Notes: generated by a model not told the origin, from the letters alone. A stretch of DNA of 64,000 nucleotides from Bacteroidaceae bacterium (GCA_017448825.1 JAFSKR010000029.1:1-64000), one strand, 5' to 3'. Shown: positions 45,619-54,302, counted from the first letter of the stretch. Numbers and translations: made by a program.

Positions 45619-46591
45619 TGAGGTGCCCATGCCGGAATGTCCAGCAGGCTGGGCAATTGTTCAAGTAAAGGCGGCAGGAATCTGTAGCTCGGACATTGCC
45701 CGCGTGTTTACGAAAGGGACTTATCATTTCCCCACGATTCCAGGGCATGAGTTCTCTGGAGTTGTGTGTTCCGTAGGTGACGGCGGAGATTCCGGTTGGA
45801 TAGGGAAGAGGGTTGGAGTCTTCCCTCTGATTCCTTGCAGGGAATGTCCTCAATGTGCAGAAAAACATTATGAAATGTGTGCTCATTATGATTATTTGGG
45901 TTCACGTCGTGATGGTGGTTTTGCTGAATATGTTGCGGTGCCGGTCTGGAATATGGTTTCTCTGCCAGACTCTGTTTCTTATGTTTCGGCGGCGATGCTT
46001 GAACCGCTTGTTGTTGCTTTGCATGCAATAAAACGAGGGAACTTAAAAGAAAAGGATTCTGTGGCTATCATTGGCACAGGAATGATTGGAATGAGCGCAG
46101 GGCAATGGGCATACAAGTTTGGGGCAAAAAGTGTAACGGTTATAGCTCGTAATGAGGCGAAGAGGGAAATTGCGCTAAAGTGTGGATTGGATTATCTGGT
46201 TCATGCTCAAGAAGAGGATATGGGACAATATGATTTTGTGCTTGAAGCTGTGGGCAGTCCTGAGTCGGTGGAGATGGCTATTCGGGTAGCTGCCCCTGGA
46301 GGAACAGTGTTGTTGATGGGAAATCCTTCTGGTGATATTCCTTTGTCGCAAGATGTCTATTGGCGCGTCCTTCGTAAGCAGCTGACATTGAAAGGAACAT
46401 GGAACTCTTCGTATGATGGCATTAACCCGTCTGATTGGACCGAGGCTGTGCATGCCATATATAAAAAAGCTGTGAATGTAGAAGTCTTGGTCTCTCACCA
46501 GTTCCCACAGGAGAGGCTGATGGATGGTCTGCTGTTGATGTCTGAGCATAAGGAACCATATTGTAAAGTAATGACTATTTGGAATGAATAA
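45575..46591 (+). CDS. Zinc-dependent alcohol dehydrogenase (probable TarJ-like ribitol-5-phosphate dehydrogenase)
   Basis: Medium-chain dehydrogenase of 338 residues. Catalytic-zinc ligands are in AGICSSDIARV and GHEFSG; the structural zinc cluster is CRECPQCAEKHYEMC. The cofactor fold shows AIIGTGMIGMSAGQWA. In TarIJ systems the enzyme reduces ribulose 5-phosphate to ribitol 5-phosphate. A galactitol-1-phosphate-type dehydrogenase is a close alternative by sequence. It starts 44 bases inside the cytidylyltransferase gene in another frame and overlaps the epimerase gene by 8 bases. Confidence 0.8.
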   Translation: MKAYVLHQVNDLRYDEVPMPECPAGWAIVQVKAAGICSSDIARVFTKGTYHFPTIPGHEFSGVVCSVGDGGDSGWIGKRVGVFPLIPCRECPQCAEKHYEMCAHYDYLGSRRDGGFAEYVAVPVWNMVSLPDSVSYVSAAMLEPLVVALHAIKRGNLKEKDSVAIIGTGMIGMSAGQWAYKFGAKSVTVIARNEAKREIALKCGLDYLVHAQEEDMGQYDFVLEAVGSPESVEMAIRVAAPGGTVLLMGNPSGDIPLSQDVYWRVLRKQLTLKGTWNSSYDGINPSDWTEAVHAIYKKAVNVEVLVSHQFPQERLMDGLLLMSEHKEPYCKVMTIWNE

Positions 46592-47267
46592 AAAAAGAAT
46601 GCCACATATAGGAAAACTGTCTGTGTCACTGATGTGTGCAGACCTCATGAACATAGAGCGAGATGTGAAAACATTGGAGGAGAATGGCGTTGACTATCTG
46701 CACATTGATGTGATGGATGGTACGTTTGTGCCCAATCTTACGTTTGGTCCCGATTTTGTGAACTCGCTCCGCAAGATCACGGAGATACCTTTGGACATTC
46801 ACCTGCTGATGGAGCATCCAAGAGTGATTGTCCGGTCAATGGACATCAAGGAGGGGGACATCGTGACCATCCATAGCGAATGCAAGGAAAGCATCATGGA
46901 GAATGTGGCTTTCATCAAGCAGAAAGGCGCGAAGTTTGGATTGGCGCTGAATCCAGACACTTCCATTGAGGAGGTGAAGAAATATCTTCCTTATGTGGAT
47001 GTGATTTTGCTGATGTTGATTGTCCCGGGCTTTGCTGGAAGCATGATGATTCATGGAATGATGGAGAAGGTGGGTCAGACGAGGCACTTCCTTGATGAAA
47101 ACGGGTATGACAATATTGAAATCAGCGTGGATGGAAGTGTCAGTTGTGAGCGGGCGAAGTACATGAGGGAACAGGGTGCCTCCATCTTTGTGGGAGGAAC
47201 GGCTGGTATTTACAGAAAGGGCATGAAATTGGAAGATACGATTTCTGTTTTTAAGGAAAATATCTGA
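46584..47267 (+). CDS. Ribulose-phosphate 3-epimerase family protein
   Basis: TIM-barrel epimerase of 227 residues interconverting xylulose and ribulose 5-phosphates. The catalytic Asp in HIDVMDGTFVPNLTFGP, the metal ligands in IHLLMEHP and VTIHSE, and the second Asp in EISVDGSVS are all present. It departs from housekeeping Rpe at the phosphate loop (LLMLIVPGFAGSMMI). Inside this operon it would feed ribulose 5-phosphate to the dehydrogenase. The housekeeping copy is presumably elsewhere. Confidence 0.85.
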   Translation: MNKKRMPHIGKLSVSLMCADLMNIERDVKTLEENGVDYLHIDVMDGTFVPNLTFGPDFVNSLRKITEIPLDIHLLMEHPRVIVRSMDIKEGDIVTIHSECKESIMENVAFIKQKGAKFGLALNPDTSIEEVKKYLPYVDVILLMLIVPGFAGSMMIHGMMEKVGQTRHFLDENGYDNIEISVDGSVSCERAKYMREQGASIFVGGTAGIYRKGMKLEDTISVFKENI

Positions 47268-47275
47268 GTGTTGAC

Positions 47276-48499
47276 ATGAGAGTAAAGCATCTGATAAAAT
47301 TTCCACCTTTTTTGTGCCTGTATTTTCTTTATCAGCTTTCAAAACTGATGCGTAGGGATACAGCAAAATGGGTCTTTGGCTCTCATCTTGGGTATGCGGA
47401 CAATTCAAAGTTTCTGTTTATAGAAGTCATTGAAAATCATCCTGAAATAAATGCCATCTGGATTTTTCATCATAAAAGGGATGTTGTAAAACTACGGAAG
47501 AAAGGGTTCAAGGCCTATCATTGGCTCTCTCTTAAGGGTATATACCATTGCCTTACTGCCAAAGTGTATGTCTGTACCCGGAATGCTTTTGACATAAATA
47601 CTTACACTTCTGGTGGAGCGATTTTGCTTGACCTGAATCATGGTGTAGGTGTAAAGCAGTGTTTCTGGAAACGTCCTGGGGCCATAGAAAAGCGATTTGG
47701 CACGACAATTGAGAAGATTAAACGCTCTTTCTTTTATAAGGTCAACAACCTTTCAGAACTTTTCCGAAATCCGGACATTTGTTTGGTTCCGTCATATAGC
47801 CAAGCTGAACGCTTTTTTGCGCCAATGTATAATATTCCCGTGGAGAGTTGTCTTTTGGCAAACTATCCTCGCAACGAGGCTCTTCTTTGGGATGCCAACA
47901 AGAGAGATACTGTTATTAGGAAATACGACAATCTTGCATCTTTGGAATATATTGCATATCTTCAACAGTTCTCGAAGGTGTATATTTATATGCCGACTTG
48001 GCGAGACAATGGTTCGGATTTCATCAATAAGGCTCATATTGATGTTGTGAGGTTAAATGAAGTATTAAAGCAATGCAATTCTTTGTTGGTGTTTAAATTG
48101 CATCCGTTTACAAAATTGGATGTAGAAGAATGGGGGCACTTATCAAACATTTCCCTTTTCGATAGAAGATGTGACTTGTATCATGTGATTCCTTACACGC
48201 ATTGTTTAATTACGGACTACTCATCAATTTATTCAGACTATGTGCTGTTGGACAAAGAAATCATCCTGTATGTTTTCGATAAGAATGAATACTTGGAACA
48301 TTGCCATGACTTGGAAGACTATGATAAATACTATCTTGGAAAACAAGCGTATAATTTTGATGAGTTGATACAAATGATAACAGATAATGTGGATTGCCAC
48401 ATACCTCAAAAGGATAAGGATTTTGTGATGCGTTTCTATTGGGACAGCATCAATAACGGTGTGGATATCGTAGAGGAAGTGAAGAAAAGGTTGCACTGA
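47276..48499 (+). CDS. CDP-glycerol glycerophosphotransferase family protein (first copy)
   Basis: Predicted membrane-associated polyol-phosphate transferase (TagB/TagF/TarL family), 407 residues. Recognisable features are the N-terminal segment WVFGSHLGYADNSKF, LLDLNHGVGVKQ in place of the usual WHG loop, YIYMPTWRDNG, and the C-terminal HCLITDYSSIYSDY donor-site motif. It would add glycerol- or ribitol-phosphate from the CDP-activated form. The weak WHG motif suggests a divergent acceptor. Confidence 0.85.
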   Translation: MRVKHLIKFPPFLCLYFLYQLSKLMRRDTAKWVFGSHLGYADNSKFLFIEVIENHPEINAIWIFHHKRDVVKLRKKGFKAYHWLSLKGIYHCLTAKVYVCTRNAFDINTYTSGGAILLDLNHGVGVKQCFWKRPGAIEKRFGTTIEKIKRSFFYKVNNLSELFRNPDICLVPSYSQAERFFAPMYNIPVESCLLANYPRNEALLWDANKRDTVIRKYDNLASLEYIAYLQQFSKVYIYMPTWRDNGSDFINKAHIDVVRLNEVLKQCNSLLVFKLHPFTKLDVEEWGHLSNISLFDRRCDLYHVIPYTHCLITDYSSIYSDYVLLDKEIILYVFDKNEYLEHCHDLEDYDKYYLGKQAYNFDELIQMITDNVDCHIPQKDKDFVMRFYWDSINNGVDIVEEVKKRLH

Positions 48500-48516
48500 T
48501 TTTTTGTTGGAAGGAT

Positions 48517-49725
48517 ATGATTACAGAAATAGCTCAAAAGGTACTTAGAACCTGTATGAAGATTTTTTGTTTGTTTCCACTTAAAAGAAACAGGATTATC
48601 TTTAATAGTCAAAAAGGAACGCAATATGCTTGTAGTCCTCGGTATATTTATGAATATCTTGTAGGAAAGTTTGGAGATAAAATGCAGTATGTATGGTGTT
48701 TACAAAATCCTCCAGAGTCATTAAGAGCGAAGCCAAACGTGAAGATTGTCTCATATAATAGTATGAGATATTTTTATTACCAGATGACATCGAAGATTAT
48801 TGTAGCAAATATACCAAGTCCCTGTTATGTTCCAAAACGTAAGAATCAATTCATGATTGATACATGGCATGGGGGAGGAGCTTACAAAAGATGTGGAATC
48901 GCCACACCTAAGCAAGCCTCATTGTCTAATTTGTCAAAAAGTATAATTCAAACAACAGAAGTTTCTGATAATGCAAAATGGGAGTTATATAAAGCTTATT
49001 ATAACGCATTGGATACTAATTTGTTTCTCACCAGTTGCAAGCGTCATACAGAAGTCATGTTTGAATCTCAGTTGCTTCCTCGGGAAGCTTATATAGAGAT
49101 TGGGACACCAAGGAATGATGTGTTTTTTACGGACTATAAGGCTGTAGGGGAAAAAGCCCGGCGAAGATTGGGTATAGATACCGATAAAAAGGTTGTATTT
49201 TTTGCCCCGACCTACAGAGGGAGTGTAAAGAATCAAAAATACGTCATGAATTTGGATATACAGATGTGCCTAAATGCAGCGAAAGGACGATGGGGAGGGG
49301 ATTGGGTCTTTGTTTTTAGAATGCACGTGCTTAGCAATGCATTGGACAAGGAAAAAATCCCGGAGAATGCGGTTAATGCCTCTAAATATGATGAAATGCA
49401 GGAGTTGTTATGTATGGCAGATGTGTTTATCACCGATTACTCTTCTTCTCAATGGGATTTTGCTTTAACGGGAAAACCGGCTTTTCTGTTCACTCCAGAT
49501 TTGGAATACTATCAAAATGAAGATAGAGGGTTCTATACTCCGATTGATGACTGGGCTTTCCCGTATGCAAAGACCAATGAGGATTTGGCTGACCTGATTA
49601 GGAATTATGATGAAAAGAGACACTTGCAGAAAGTACAACGGCATTTGGATTTGTTGGGGTCTTGCGAGAGAGGAAATGCGACAGAAAAGGTTTGTGAGAT
49701 TATTATAAGACACATGGCATCATGA
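48517..49725 (+). CDS. CDP-glycerol glycerophosphotransferase family protein (second copy)
   Basis: Second TagB/TagF/TarL-family enzyme, 402 residues. The canonical motifs are clear: IDTWHGGGAYKRCG near residue 115, VFFAPTYRGS near residue 230, FRMHVLSN and VFITDYSSSQWDFAL near residue 310. One copy may prime and the other polymerise the chain, as TagB and TagF do in Bacillus; this division is inferred. It overlaps the acyltransferase gene by 4 bases. Confidence 0.9.
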   Translation: MITEIAQKVLRTCMKIFCLFPLKRNRIIFNSQKGTQYACSPRYIYEYLVGKFGDKMQYVWCLQNPPESLRAKPNVKIVSYNSMRYFYYQMTSKIIVANIPSPCYVPKRKNQFMIDTWHGGGAYKRCGIATPKQASLSNLSKSIIQTTEVSDNAKWELYKAYYNALDTNLFLTSCKRHTEVMFESQLLPREAYIEIGTPRNDVFFTDYKAVGEKARRRLGIDTDKKVVFFAPTYRGSVKNQKYVMNLDIQMCLNAAKGRWGGDWVFVFRMHVLSNALDKEKIPENAVNASKYDEMQELLCMADVFITDYSSSQWDFALTGKPAFLFTPDLEYYQNEDRGFYTPIDDWAFPYAKTNEDLADLIRNYDEKRHLQKVQRHLDLLGSCERGNATEKVCEIIIRHMAS

Positions 49726-50687
49726 GGGACGGGAAATTGGATTTTTTCAAGGGACTTCTTATTTGGAGTGTCGTTTTGGGACATACTTTGAATGTATTAT
49801 GTCCTACGGAGAATTCACTTCATATGTTGCTGAGAACCTTTGATTTGCCGATGTTTATGTACATTTCGGGCTTTTTGTTGAGAGGCTCTCTTGCTCGCCA
49901 TCATTGGAAACAGTTGGTGGTGAATAAAGTTACGAACATTATTATTCCTGCTATTGTTTGGATGCTCATATCATTGTTGTTTGGTGATCATTGCATGTAT
50001 TATTTCCTATGGGCGGTTTTTGCAAGTTCTGTTCTTGTTTGTGTTTGTGCAAAGATTGGTATGAAATCGTGGATGAGGGAGGGAATCCTGGCTCTGATTG
50101 CTGTATCGTTTCATCTAATACCCTTAAATGTCGTCAATATCTCTTTCTTGTTTCCTTTTTTCTTGTTTGGCTATTATACGGAAAAAATATCTTCTGTTGG
50201 ATGGATACGGGGAGTGTTGTCTTTGGTCGTGTTTGTAGTCCTCTTTGTATATGTGTGGCGGCCAGAATACACAATATGGAGTAGCGGAGGATATATACTT
50301 CAAGATCCTGGATACATGGTAGGGGTTGTGTCTCTTCGTTTGATAATCGGAATGGCAGGAATATATGCCACCATTTTTGTGATGGGAAAACTTTATGATT
50401 TGTATGGTAAGACGAGATGTATGAATCTGTTTGTGGGTATTGGCAAGGAGACGTTGTCCCTATATTTGTTGCAGCATATTGTTGTTGAGATTGGGATGAT
50501 GAGACTTGTTGCATCTCTAAATGTGAACAATGTCTTGACGGCTCATCATTTACTGATTGGATATGTTATTGCTCCCTTGATTTCTTTTGTGTTGCTTCTT
50601 GTCATGTATTATGCCATTACTTTGATACAAGCGTCAAAATATACAAAATGGGTGTTTGGGTTTAAATTGAACTTGGTGACGGAATGA
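49722..50687 (+). CDS. Acyltransferase family 3 membrane protein
   Basis: Polytopic protein of 321 residues with about 10 helices, starting RDGKLDFFKGLLIWSVVLGHTLN, where the His is the conserved acyltransferase-3 residue. These enzymes O-acetylate or otherwise acylate extracellular sugars. It ends the low-GC core of locus 2 and probably decorates the polymer. Confidence 0.87.
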   Translation: MRDGKLDFFKGLLIWSVVLGHTLNVLCPTENSLHMLLRTFDLPMFMYISGFLLRGSLARHHWKQLVVNKVTNIIIPAIVWMLISLLFGDHCMYYFLWAVFASSVLVCVCAKIGMKSWMREGILALIAVSFHLIPLNVVNISFLFPFFLFGYYTEKISSVGWIRGVLSLVVFVVLFVYVWRPEYTIWSSGGYILQDPGYMVGVVSLRLIIGMAGIYATIFVMGKLYDLYGKTRCMNLFVGIGKETLSLYLLQHIVVEIGMMRLVASLNVNNVLTAHHLLIGYVIAPLISFVLLLVMYYAITLIQASKYTKWVFGFKLNLVTE

Positions 50688-50703
50688 ATTTGGATATGCC
50701 AAT

Positions 50704-51540
50704 ATGCTGAAATTAAAAGAACTGGAGATTGTGGAATCGAAGGATGCTCTGAGGAGTATTCCAGAGGGGAAGGTGCTGATTAACACCGTCAATGCGCATT
50801 CGTTCAATGTGGCGCAAGAGGATGATCTGTTTGCGGAGGCACTGAGAACTGGGGCGCATTCACCATCTGCTGTGGATGATGGGTGCGTGAAGTATCTGAT
50901 TCCTGATGGGGCGAGCATCATTCAGGCGTGTAGGTTCTTGAAGGCGAAGAGCCAACCGAAGGAGAGAATCGCGGGATGGGATTTGTTCGCCTTTGAGATG
51001 CAACGGTTGAATGACCGGGGTGCTGCGTTGAAGGACGGAGGCGTTGCGCTGGATGGGAACGGAAAAATGATGAATGATGGGGGGAATGTGAGGAATGAGA
51101 AACTCAGGGTGATGTTCATGGGTTCGTCGGAGAAGGTGTTGGGGCTGATTAGGGACAGGGCGGCGGTGGATTATCCGAACCTGGAGGTGGTGACGTATTC
51201 TCCGCCCTACGAGCCAGAGTTTTCGGATGAGGATAATCGGGCAATCATTAGTGCTATCAATGCCGCGAATCCCGATTTGCTTTGGATTGGGATGACGGCA
51301 CCGAAACAGGAGAAATGGACTTACTCGCATTGGGATGAACTGAAGATTCATTGCCATGTGGGTACGATTGGAGCCGTGTTCGATTTTTATGCTGGTACGG
51401 CGAAACGTGCACCGAAGTGGTGGCAGGAGCATTCGTTGGAGTGGCTGTATAGGCTGATGATTGAGCCAAAAAGGATGTGGCGGCGGTATGTGATAGGCAA
51501 TCCGCTCTTCCTGTGGAACATCCAGAAGGAAAAGGCTTAG
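50704..51540 (+). CDS. WecG/TagA/CpsF-family glycosyltransferase with in-frame insertions
   Basis: Family GT26 transferase of 278 residues that, in WecG/TagA, adds a ManNAc-type sugar to lipid-linked GlcNAc. Family motifs are LINTVNAHSFNVAQ, LIPDGASII, RIAGWDLFAFEM, VMFMGSSEKVLG, LLWIGMTAPKQEKW and VGAVFDFYAGTAKRAPKWW-like residues (GTIGAVFDFYAGT). Two short stretches appear inserted relative to the family from memory: about residues 49-62 (AHSPSAVDDGCVKY) and about 102-129, which is rich in DGG and Asn. Its partner would be the WecA-like enzyme at 28473-29564. Confidence 0.87.
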   Translation: MLKLKELEIVESKDALRSIPEGKVLINTVNAHSFNVAQEDDLFAEALRTGAHSPSAVDDGCVKYLIPDGASIIQACRFLKAKSQPKERIAGWDLFAFEMQRLNDRGAALKDGGVALDGNGKMMNDGGNVRNEKLRVMFMGSSEKVLGLIRDRAAVDYPNLEVVTYSPPYEPEFSDEDNRAIISAINAANPDLLWIGMTAPKQEKWTYSHWDELKIHCHVGTIGAVFDFYAGTAKRAPKWWQEHSLEWLYRLMIEPKRMWRRYVIGNPLFLWNIQKEKA

Positions 51541-51605
51541 AGGTTGTATTTCTCTTTGAAGATATACCACCAGAAACGGATTTGTTCTATCAGTTTTTTG
51601 ATCAT
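51537..51605 (-). CDS. Possible leaderless 22-residue aromatic peptide
   Basis: On the minus strand an ATG at 51605 opens a 22-codon frame (MIKKLIEQIRFWWYIFKEKY, then Asn-Leu and TAA). The ATG is only 6 bases after a perfect -7 box, so the mRNA would be nearly leaderless. Its stop overlaps the convergent TagA-family stop. The peptide is amphipathic and Trp/Tyr/Phe-rich. It may be a real small gene, a truncated remnant, or chance. Confidence 0.35.
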   Translation of the reverse strand: MIKKLIEQIRFWWYIFKEKYNL

Positions 51606-51611
51606 TGGCTG

Positions 51612-51619
51612 CAAAGGTA
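51612..51619 (-). promoter_or_regulatory. -7 box on the minus strand before the small peptide
   Basis: On the minus strand TACCTTTG matches the Bacteroidetes -7 consensus exactly. No convincing TTTG is found 19-21 bases upstream. Confidence 0.4.
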
Positions 51620-51630
51620 AACATTTTTTA

Positions 51631-52734
51631 TTGATAATTCAACAGAATTTGGCACAAACAATAACAGAAAAGTTTTTCCAATTGCTGAGAGGCGCCATCG
51701 GGGCGGGGAATGATGAGGCGACGGTGGAGGTGTCTCCTGAGGATTGGGAGCAGATTTACAGGATAGCCCGTCAGCAGTCGCTGTTGGGTGTCTTGTTTTA
51801 TGGCATTCAGAGATGTGCGGAGGTGAAGCCTGAGCGGAAGTTGCTGCTGAAGTGGTACTCGTTGAGTGAGAAGATTAAGCAGGGGAACATGAAGGCGAAC
51901 AGGGCGGCGGTGGAGTTGACGGAGTTTTTCAGGAGGGAAGGCTTTCGGTCGTGTGTGCTGAAGGGGCAGGGGAACACGCTGAATTATCCTGCTCCTCATG
52001 TCAGGACGAGTGGCGACATTGACCTCTGGGTGGAAGGGGGAGCTGAGGTGGTGCTGGCGTTTGCGAGGCGGTTTGTCCCTGGCTCCAAGTTTTGCTATCA
52101 TCACATTGAGTTCAGGAAGGTGGATGGCGTGGAGACGGAGGTGCATTATCGGCCATCGTTCATGAACAATTTGGTGCATAACTGGCGGATGCAGCGCTGG
52201 TTTGATGAGGTGGCGGACGAGCAGTTTCGCCATGAGGTGGAGCTGCCCGAGGGGGCGGGGCGCGTGTGTGTGCCGACGCATGGCTTCAATCGGATTTATC
52301 AGATGTCGCACATTTCTAATCATGTCTTCCATGAGGGCATCGGGTTGCGGCAGATTGTTGACTATTATTTTGTGCTCCGGCAGGGCTTCACGGAGGAGGA
52401 GCGGCTGCGTGACGAGCGGTTGCTGCGGCGCCTGGGGCTGTATGACATGGCTGCTGCTGTCATGTATGTGTTGCAGACGACGTTGCATCTTGGTGAGGAG
52501 CTGATGATTGTGCCTGCCAACCGGCGGTTGGGGACGTTTTTGCTGAATGAGTTGCTGGAGGGTGGCAATTTCGGGAGGTATGACCAACGGGTGGGGCACA
52601 GCCGTTCGGCTTGGGCGAAGAATGTGCGGCGGTTGCGTCGTGATGTGCGCATGATGTGGTATTTCCCCTCGGAATGCCTGTGGGAGCCTGTCTTCCGCTG
52701 GTTCCACTTCTTTTGGCGCGTCAGATACAGGTAG
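51631..52734 (+). CDS. Nucleotidyltransferase family protein (NTP_transf_5 type)
   Basis: About 367 residues; family members are often encoded in polysaccharide clusters and have unproved function. Core features are FRSCVLKGQGNTLNYP, RTSGDIDLWVEGG (the Gly-Ser-like and Asp-x-Asp nucleotidyltransferase signature) and VETEVHYRPSFMNN. No ATG exists near the start. TTG at 51631 or 51649 is likely, since the frame further upstream (to TTG 51544) reads through the antisense small-peptide region and looks non-coding. It is the last gene of locus 2. Confidence 0.75.
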   Translation: MIIQQNLAQTITEKFFQLLRGAIGAGNDEATVEVSPEDWEQIYRIARQQSLLGVLFYGIQRCAEVKPERKLLLKWYSLSEKIKQGNMKANRAAVELTEFFRREGFRSCVLKGQGNTLNYPAPHVRTSGDIDLWVEGGAEVVLAFARRFVPGSKFCYHHIEFRKVDGVETEVHYRPSFMNNLVHNWRMQRWFDEVADEQFRHEVELPEGAGRVCVPTHGFNRIYQMSHISNHVFHEGIGLRQIVDYYFVLRQGFTEEERLRDERLLRRLGLYDMAAAVMYVLQTTLHLGEELMIVPANRRLGTFLLNELLEGGNFGRYDQRVGHSRSAWAKNVRRLRRDVRMMWYFPSECLWEPVFRWFHFFWRVRYR

Positions 52735-52808
52735 ATGTTCGTCGGTTAACGTGAGTTCGATGAATTTTATGTTGGGTAATTTTCGTCGAGCTGACGTTTG
52801 GTTACGGC

Positions 52809-52840
52809 AAAGCCAATCTCGAAGGTGAGGTTGGCTTTTT
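52809..52840. terminator. Bidirectional terminator between locus 2 and DUF721
   Basis: AAAGCCAA (52809-52816) pairs with TTGGCTTT (52831-52838), with further CTC/GAG pairs inside, followed by TTTTG on the plus strand and an A-rich flank on the other side. It suits the convergent genes. Confidence 0.7.
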
Positions 52841-52873
52841 GTTTTCTCTCGGTGAAGGGAAATAGACCAAGGG

Positions 52874-53164
52874 TCAGTAGAAGTTGATGTCTTCGATGAC
52901 TTGTGCGCCGATGTGCTCGTTGAGGCGTTGGGCGAGGGCGCGATGCTCCATGAGGAGGTTTTGCTTGACGGCTGGGGAGGTGATTTTGACGTGGAGGGTC
53001 TGGTTCTTGATGAAGATGTTGGCGGTGTATCGCTGGATGCCCTTTCCCATCACCTCGGGCCATGCCTGGATGAGGCGGTGCTGGTTGTAGGGTGTCTCGA
53101 GGCCGTTGAGCCGCAGGAATTGCTGCACCACGTCTCCTATCTGTTCGGTGTTTCTTCGTCTCAT
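52874..53164 (-). CDS. DUF721 domain-containing protein
   Basis: Small RNA/DNA-associated protein of 96 residues from the DUF721 (DciA-like) family. It has the typical helix-rich N-terminus (IGDVVQQFLRLNGLE), HRLIQAWPEVMG and the C-terminal KH-like part (IFIKNQTLHVKITSPAVKQNLL). It starts 6 bases after recF stops, the conserved recF-DUF721 arrangement, which supports a role in replication or repair. Confidence 0.88.
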   Translation of the reverse strand: MRRRNTEQIGDVVQQFLRLNGLETPYNQHRLIQAWPEVMGKGIQRYTANIFIKNQTLHVKITSPAVKQNLLMEHRALAQRLNEHIGAQVIEDINFY

Positions 53165-53170
53165 GGCTGT

Positions 53171-54271
53171 TTAGGGGTTGGCGGTGATGTTTCCGGCTTC
53201 CACTCGGAAGATTTTGTAGTTGCCCTGTGAGCGTTCGAGGATTTTGTCGAGGTGCTCGCGGTTGGTGTCGGTGATGAAGATTTGTCCGAAGGCGTCGCCG
53301 GAGACGAGGTTGACGATTTGCTCCACGCGACGGGCGTCGAGCTTGTCGAAGATGTCGTCCAGCAGGAGCAGGGGGGTGGTCTTGCTGCCTGTTCGCTTCA
53401 GGAAGTCGAACTGGGCGAGTTTCAGTGAAATCATGTAGGTCTTGTTCTGCCCCTGCGAGCCTTCGCGCTTGATGGGGTAGCCGTCGAGTGCCATTTCCAG
53501 TTCGTCCTTGTGGATGCCGTGCAGGGAGTAGCCCACGATGCGGTCTTTCTGGCGGTCACGCTGGATGATGCCGAGCAGGTCGCCTCGCTGGCAGTGGCTG
53601 GTGTAGCGAAGTGAGACTTGCTCGTTGCCGCCCGAGATGGCCTGATAGAACTGTTGGAACACGGGGATGAATTCTTCGACGAAGGCGTTCCGCTTGGCGT
53701 AGATGCGCTCGCCGTTCTCTGCCATCATTCCTTCGTAGATGCTGATGATGTCCTCGTTGGGCTCTTCCTCGGCTTTCAGCATGGCGTTTCGCTGCTGCAG
53801 GGCTTTGTTGTAGGCCATCAGGGCGGTCATGTACTCCGAGTCGTACTGCGAGATTACCACGTCCATCAGGCGTCGCCGCTCGTCGCTGCCGCCGCTGATG
53901 ATGGCGGCGTCGCTTGGGGAGGCGATGATGAGGGGCAGCAGCCCGATGTGCTCTGCCAGCCGCTTGTACTCTTTCTTGTTGCGCCTTACGTGTTTCTTCT
54001 GGTGCATCTTCATGCCGATGGACACTTCTTCCTCTGTGCCGTTCAGGTCGTACACTCCTTGCACCATCATCATTTCCTCGCCGTGTCGCACGTTCATCGA
54101 GTCTATCGGGTTGGCCATGCTCTTGGTGAGGGAGAGGAAGTGGATGGCGTCCAGCACGTTGGTCTTTCCCTCGCCGTTCTGCCCCACGAAGCAGTTCACC
54201 TTGGGCGAGAACTCCAGTTCTGCCGCGGCGATGTTGCGATAGTTCAGTATGGTCAGCTTTTTCAGAATCAT
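53171..54271 (-). CDS. recF: DNA replication/repair protein RecF
   Basis: SMC-like ATPase that loads RecA at gaps with RecO and RecR. The 366-residue product has the Walker A motif FVGQNGEGKTNVLDAI near residue 30, the family NYRN segment, and the C-terminal signature/Walker B region LLLLDDIFDKLDARR near residue 305. The start at 54271 (MILKKLTILNYRN) matches the family. A longer frame upstream to 54406 crosses the promoter and is rejected. Confidence 0.95.
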   Translation of the reverse strand: MILKKLTILNYRNIAAAELEFSPKVNCFVGQNGEGKTNVLDAIHFLSLTKSMANPIDSMNVRHGEEMMMVQGVYDLNGTEEEVSIGMKMHQKKHVRRNKKEYKRLAEHIGLLPLIIASPSDAAIISGGSDERRRLMDVVISQYDSEYMTALMAYNKALQQRNAMLKAEEEPNEDIISIYEGMMAENGERIYAKRNAFVEEFIPVFQQFYQAISGGNEQVSLRYTSHCQRGDLLGIIQRDRQKDRIVGYSLHGIHKDELEMALDGYPIKREGSQGQNKTYMISLKLAQFDFLKRTGSKTTPLLLLDDIFDKLDARRVEQIVNLVSGDAFGQIFITDTNREHLDKILERSQGNYKIFRVEAGNITANP

Positions 54272-54275
54272 GCGG

Positions 54276-54283
54276 CAAAGGTA
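54276..54283 (-). promoter_or_regulatory. -7 box immediately before recF
   Basis: On the minus strand TACCTTTG ends only 4 bases before the recF ATG, so the mRNA would be leaderless or nearly so. No clear -33 TTTG is visible. Confidence 0.5.
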
Positions 54284-54302
54284 GTGAATAAATCCCGAAC
54301 CG

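Noticed and set aside
51544-51630. N-terminal extension of the nucleotidyltransferase-like protein from TTG 51544
   Set aside because: The translated extension is unlike the family and runs through the opposite-strand promoter and small-peptide region.
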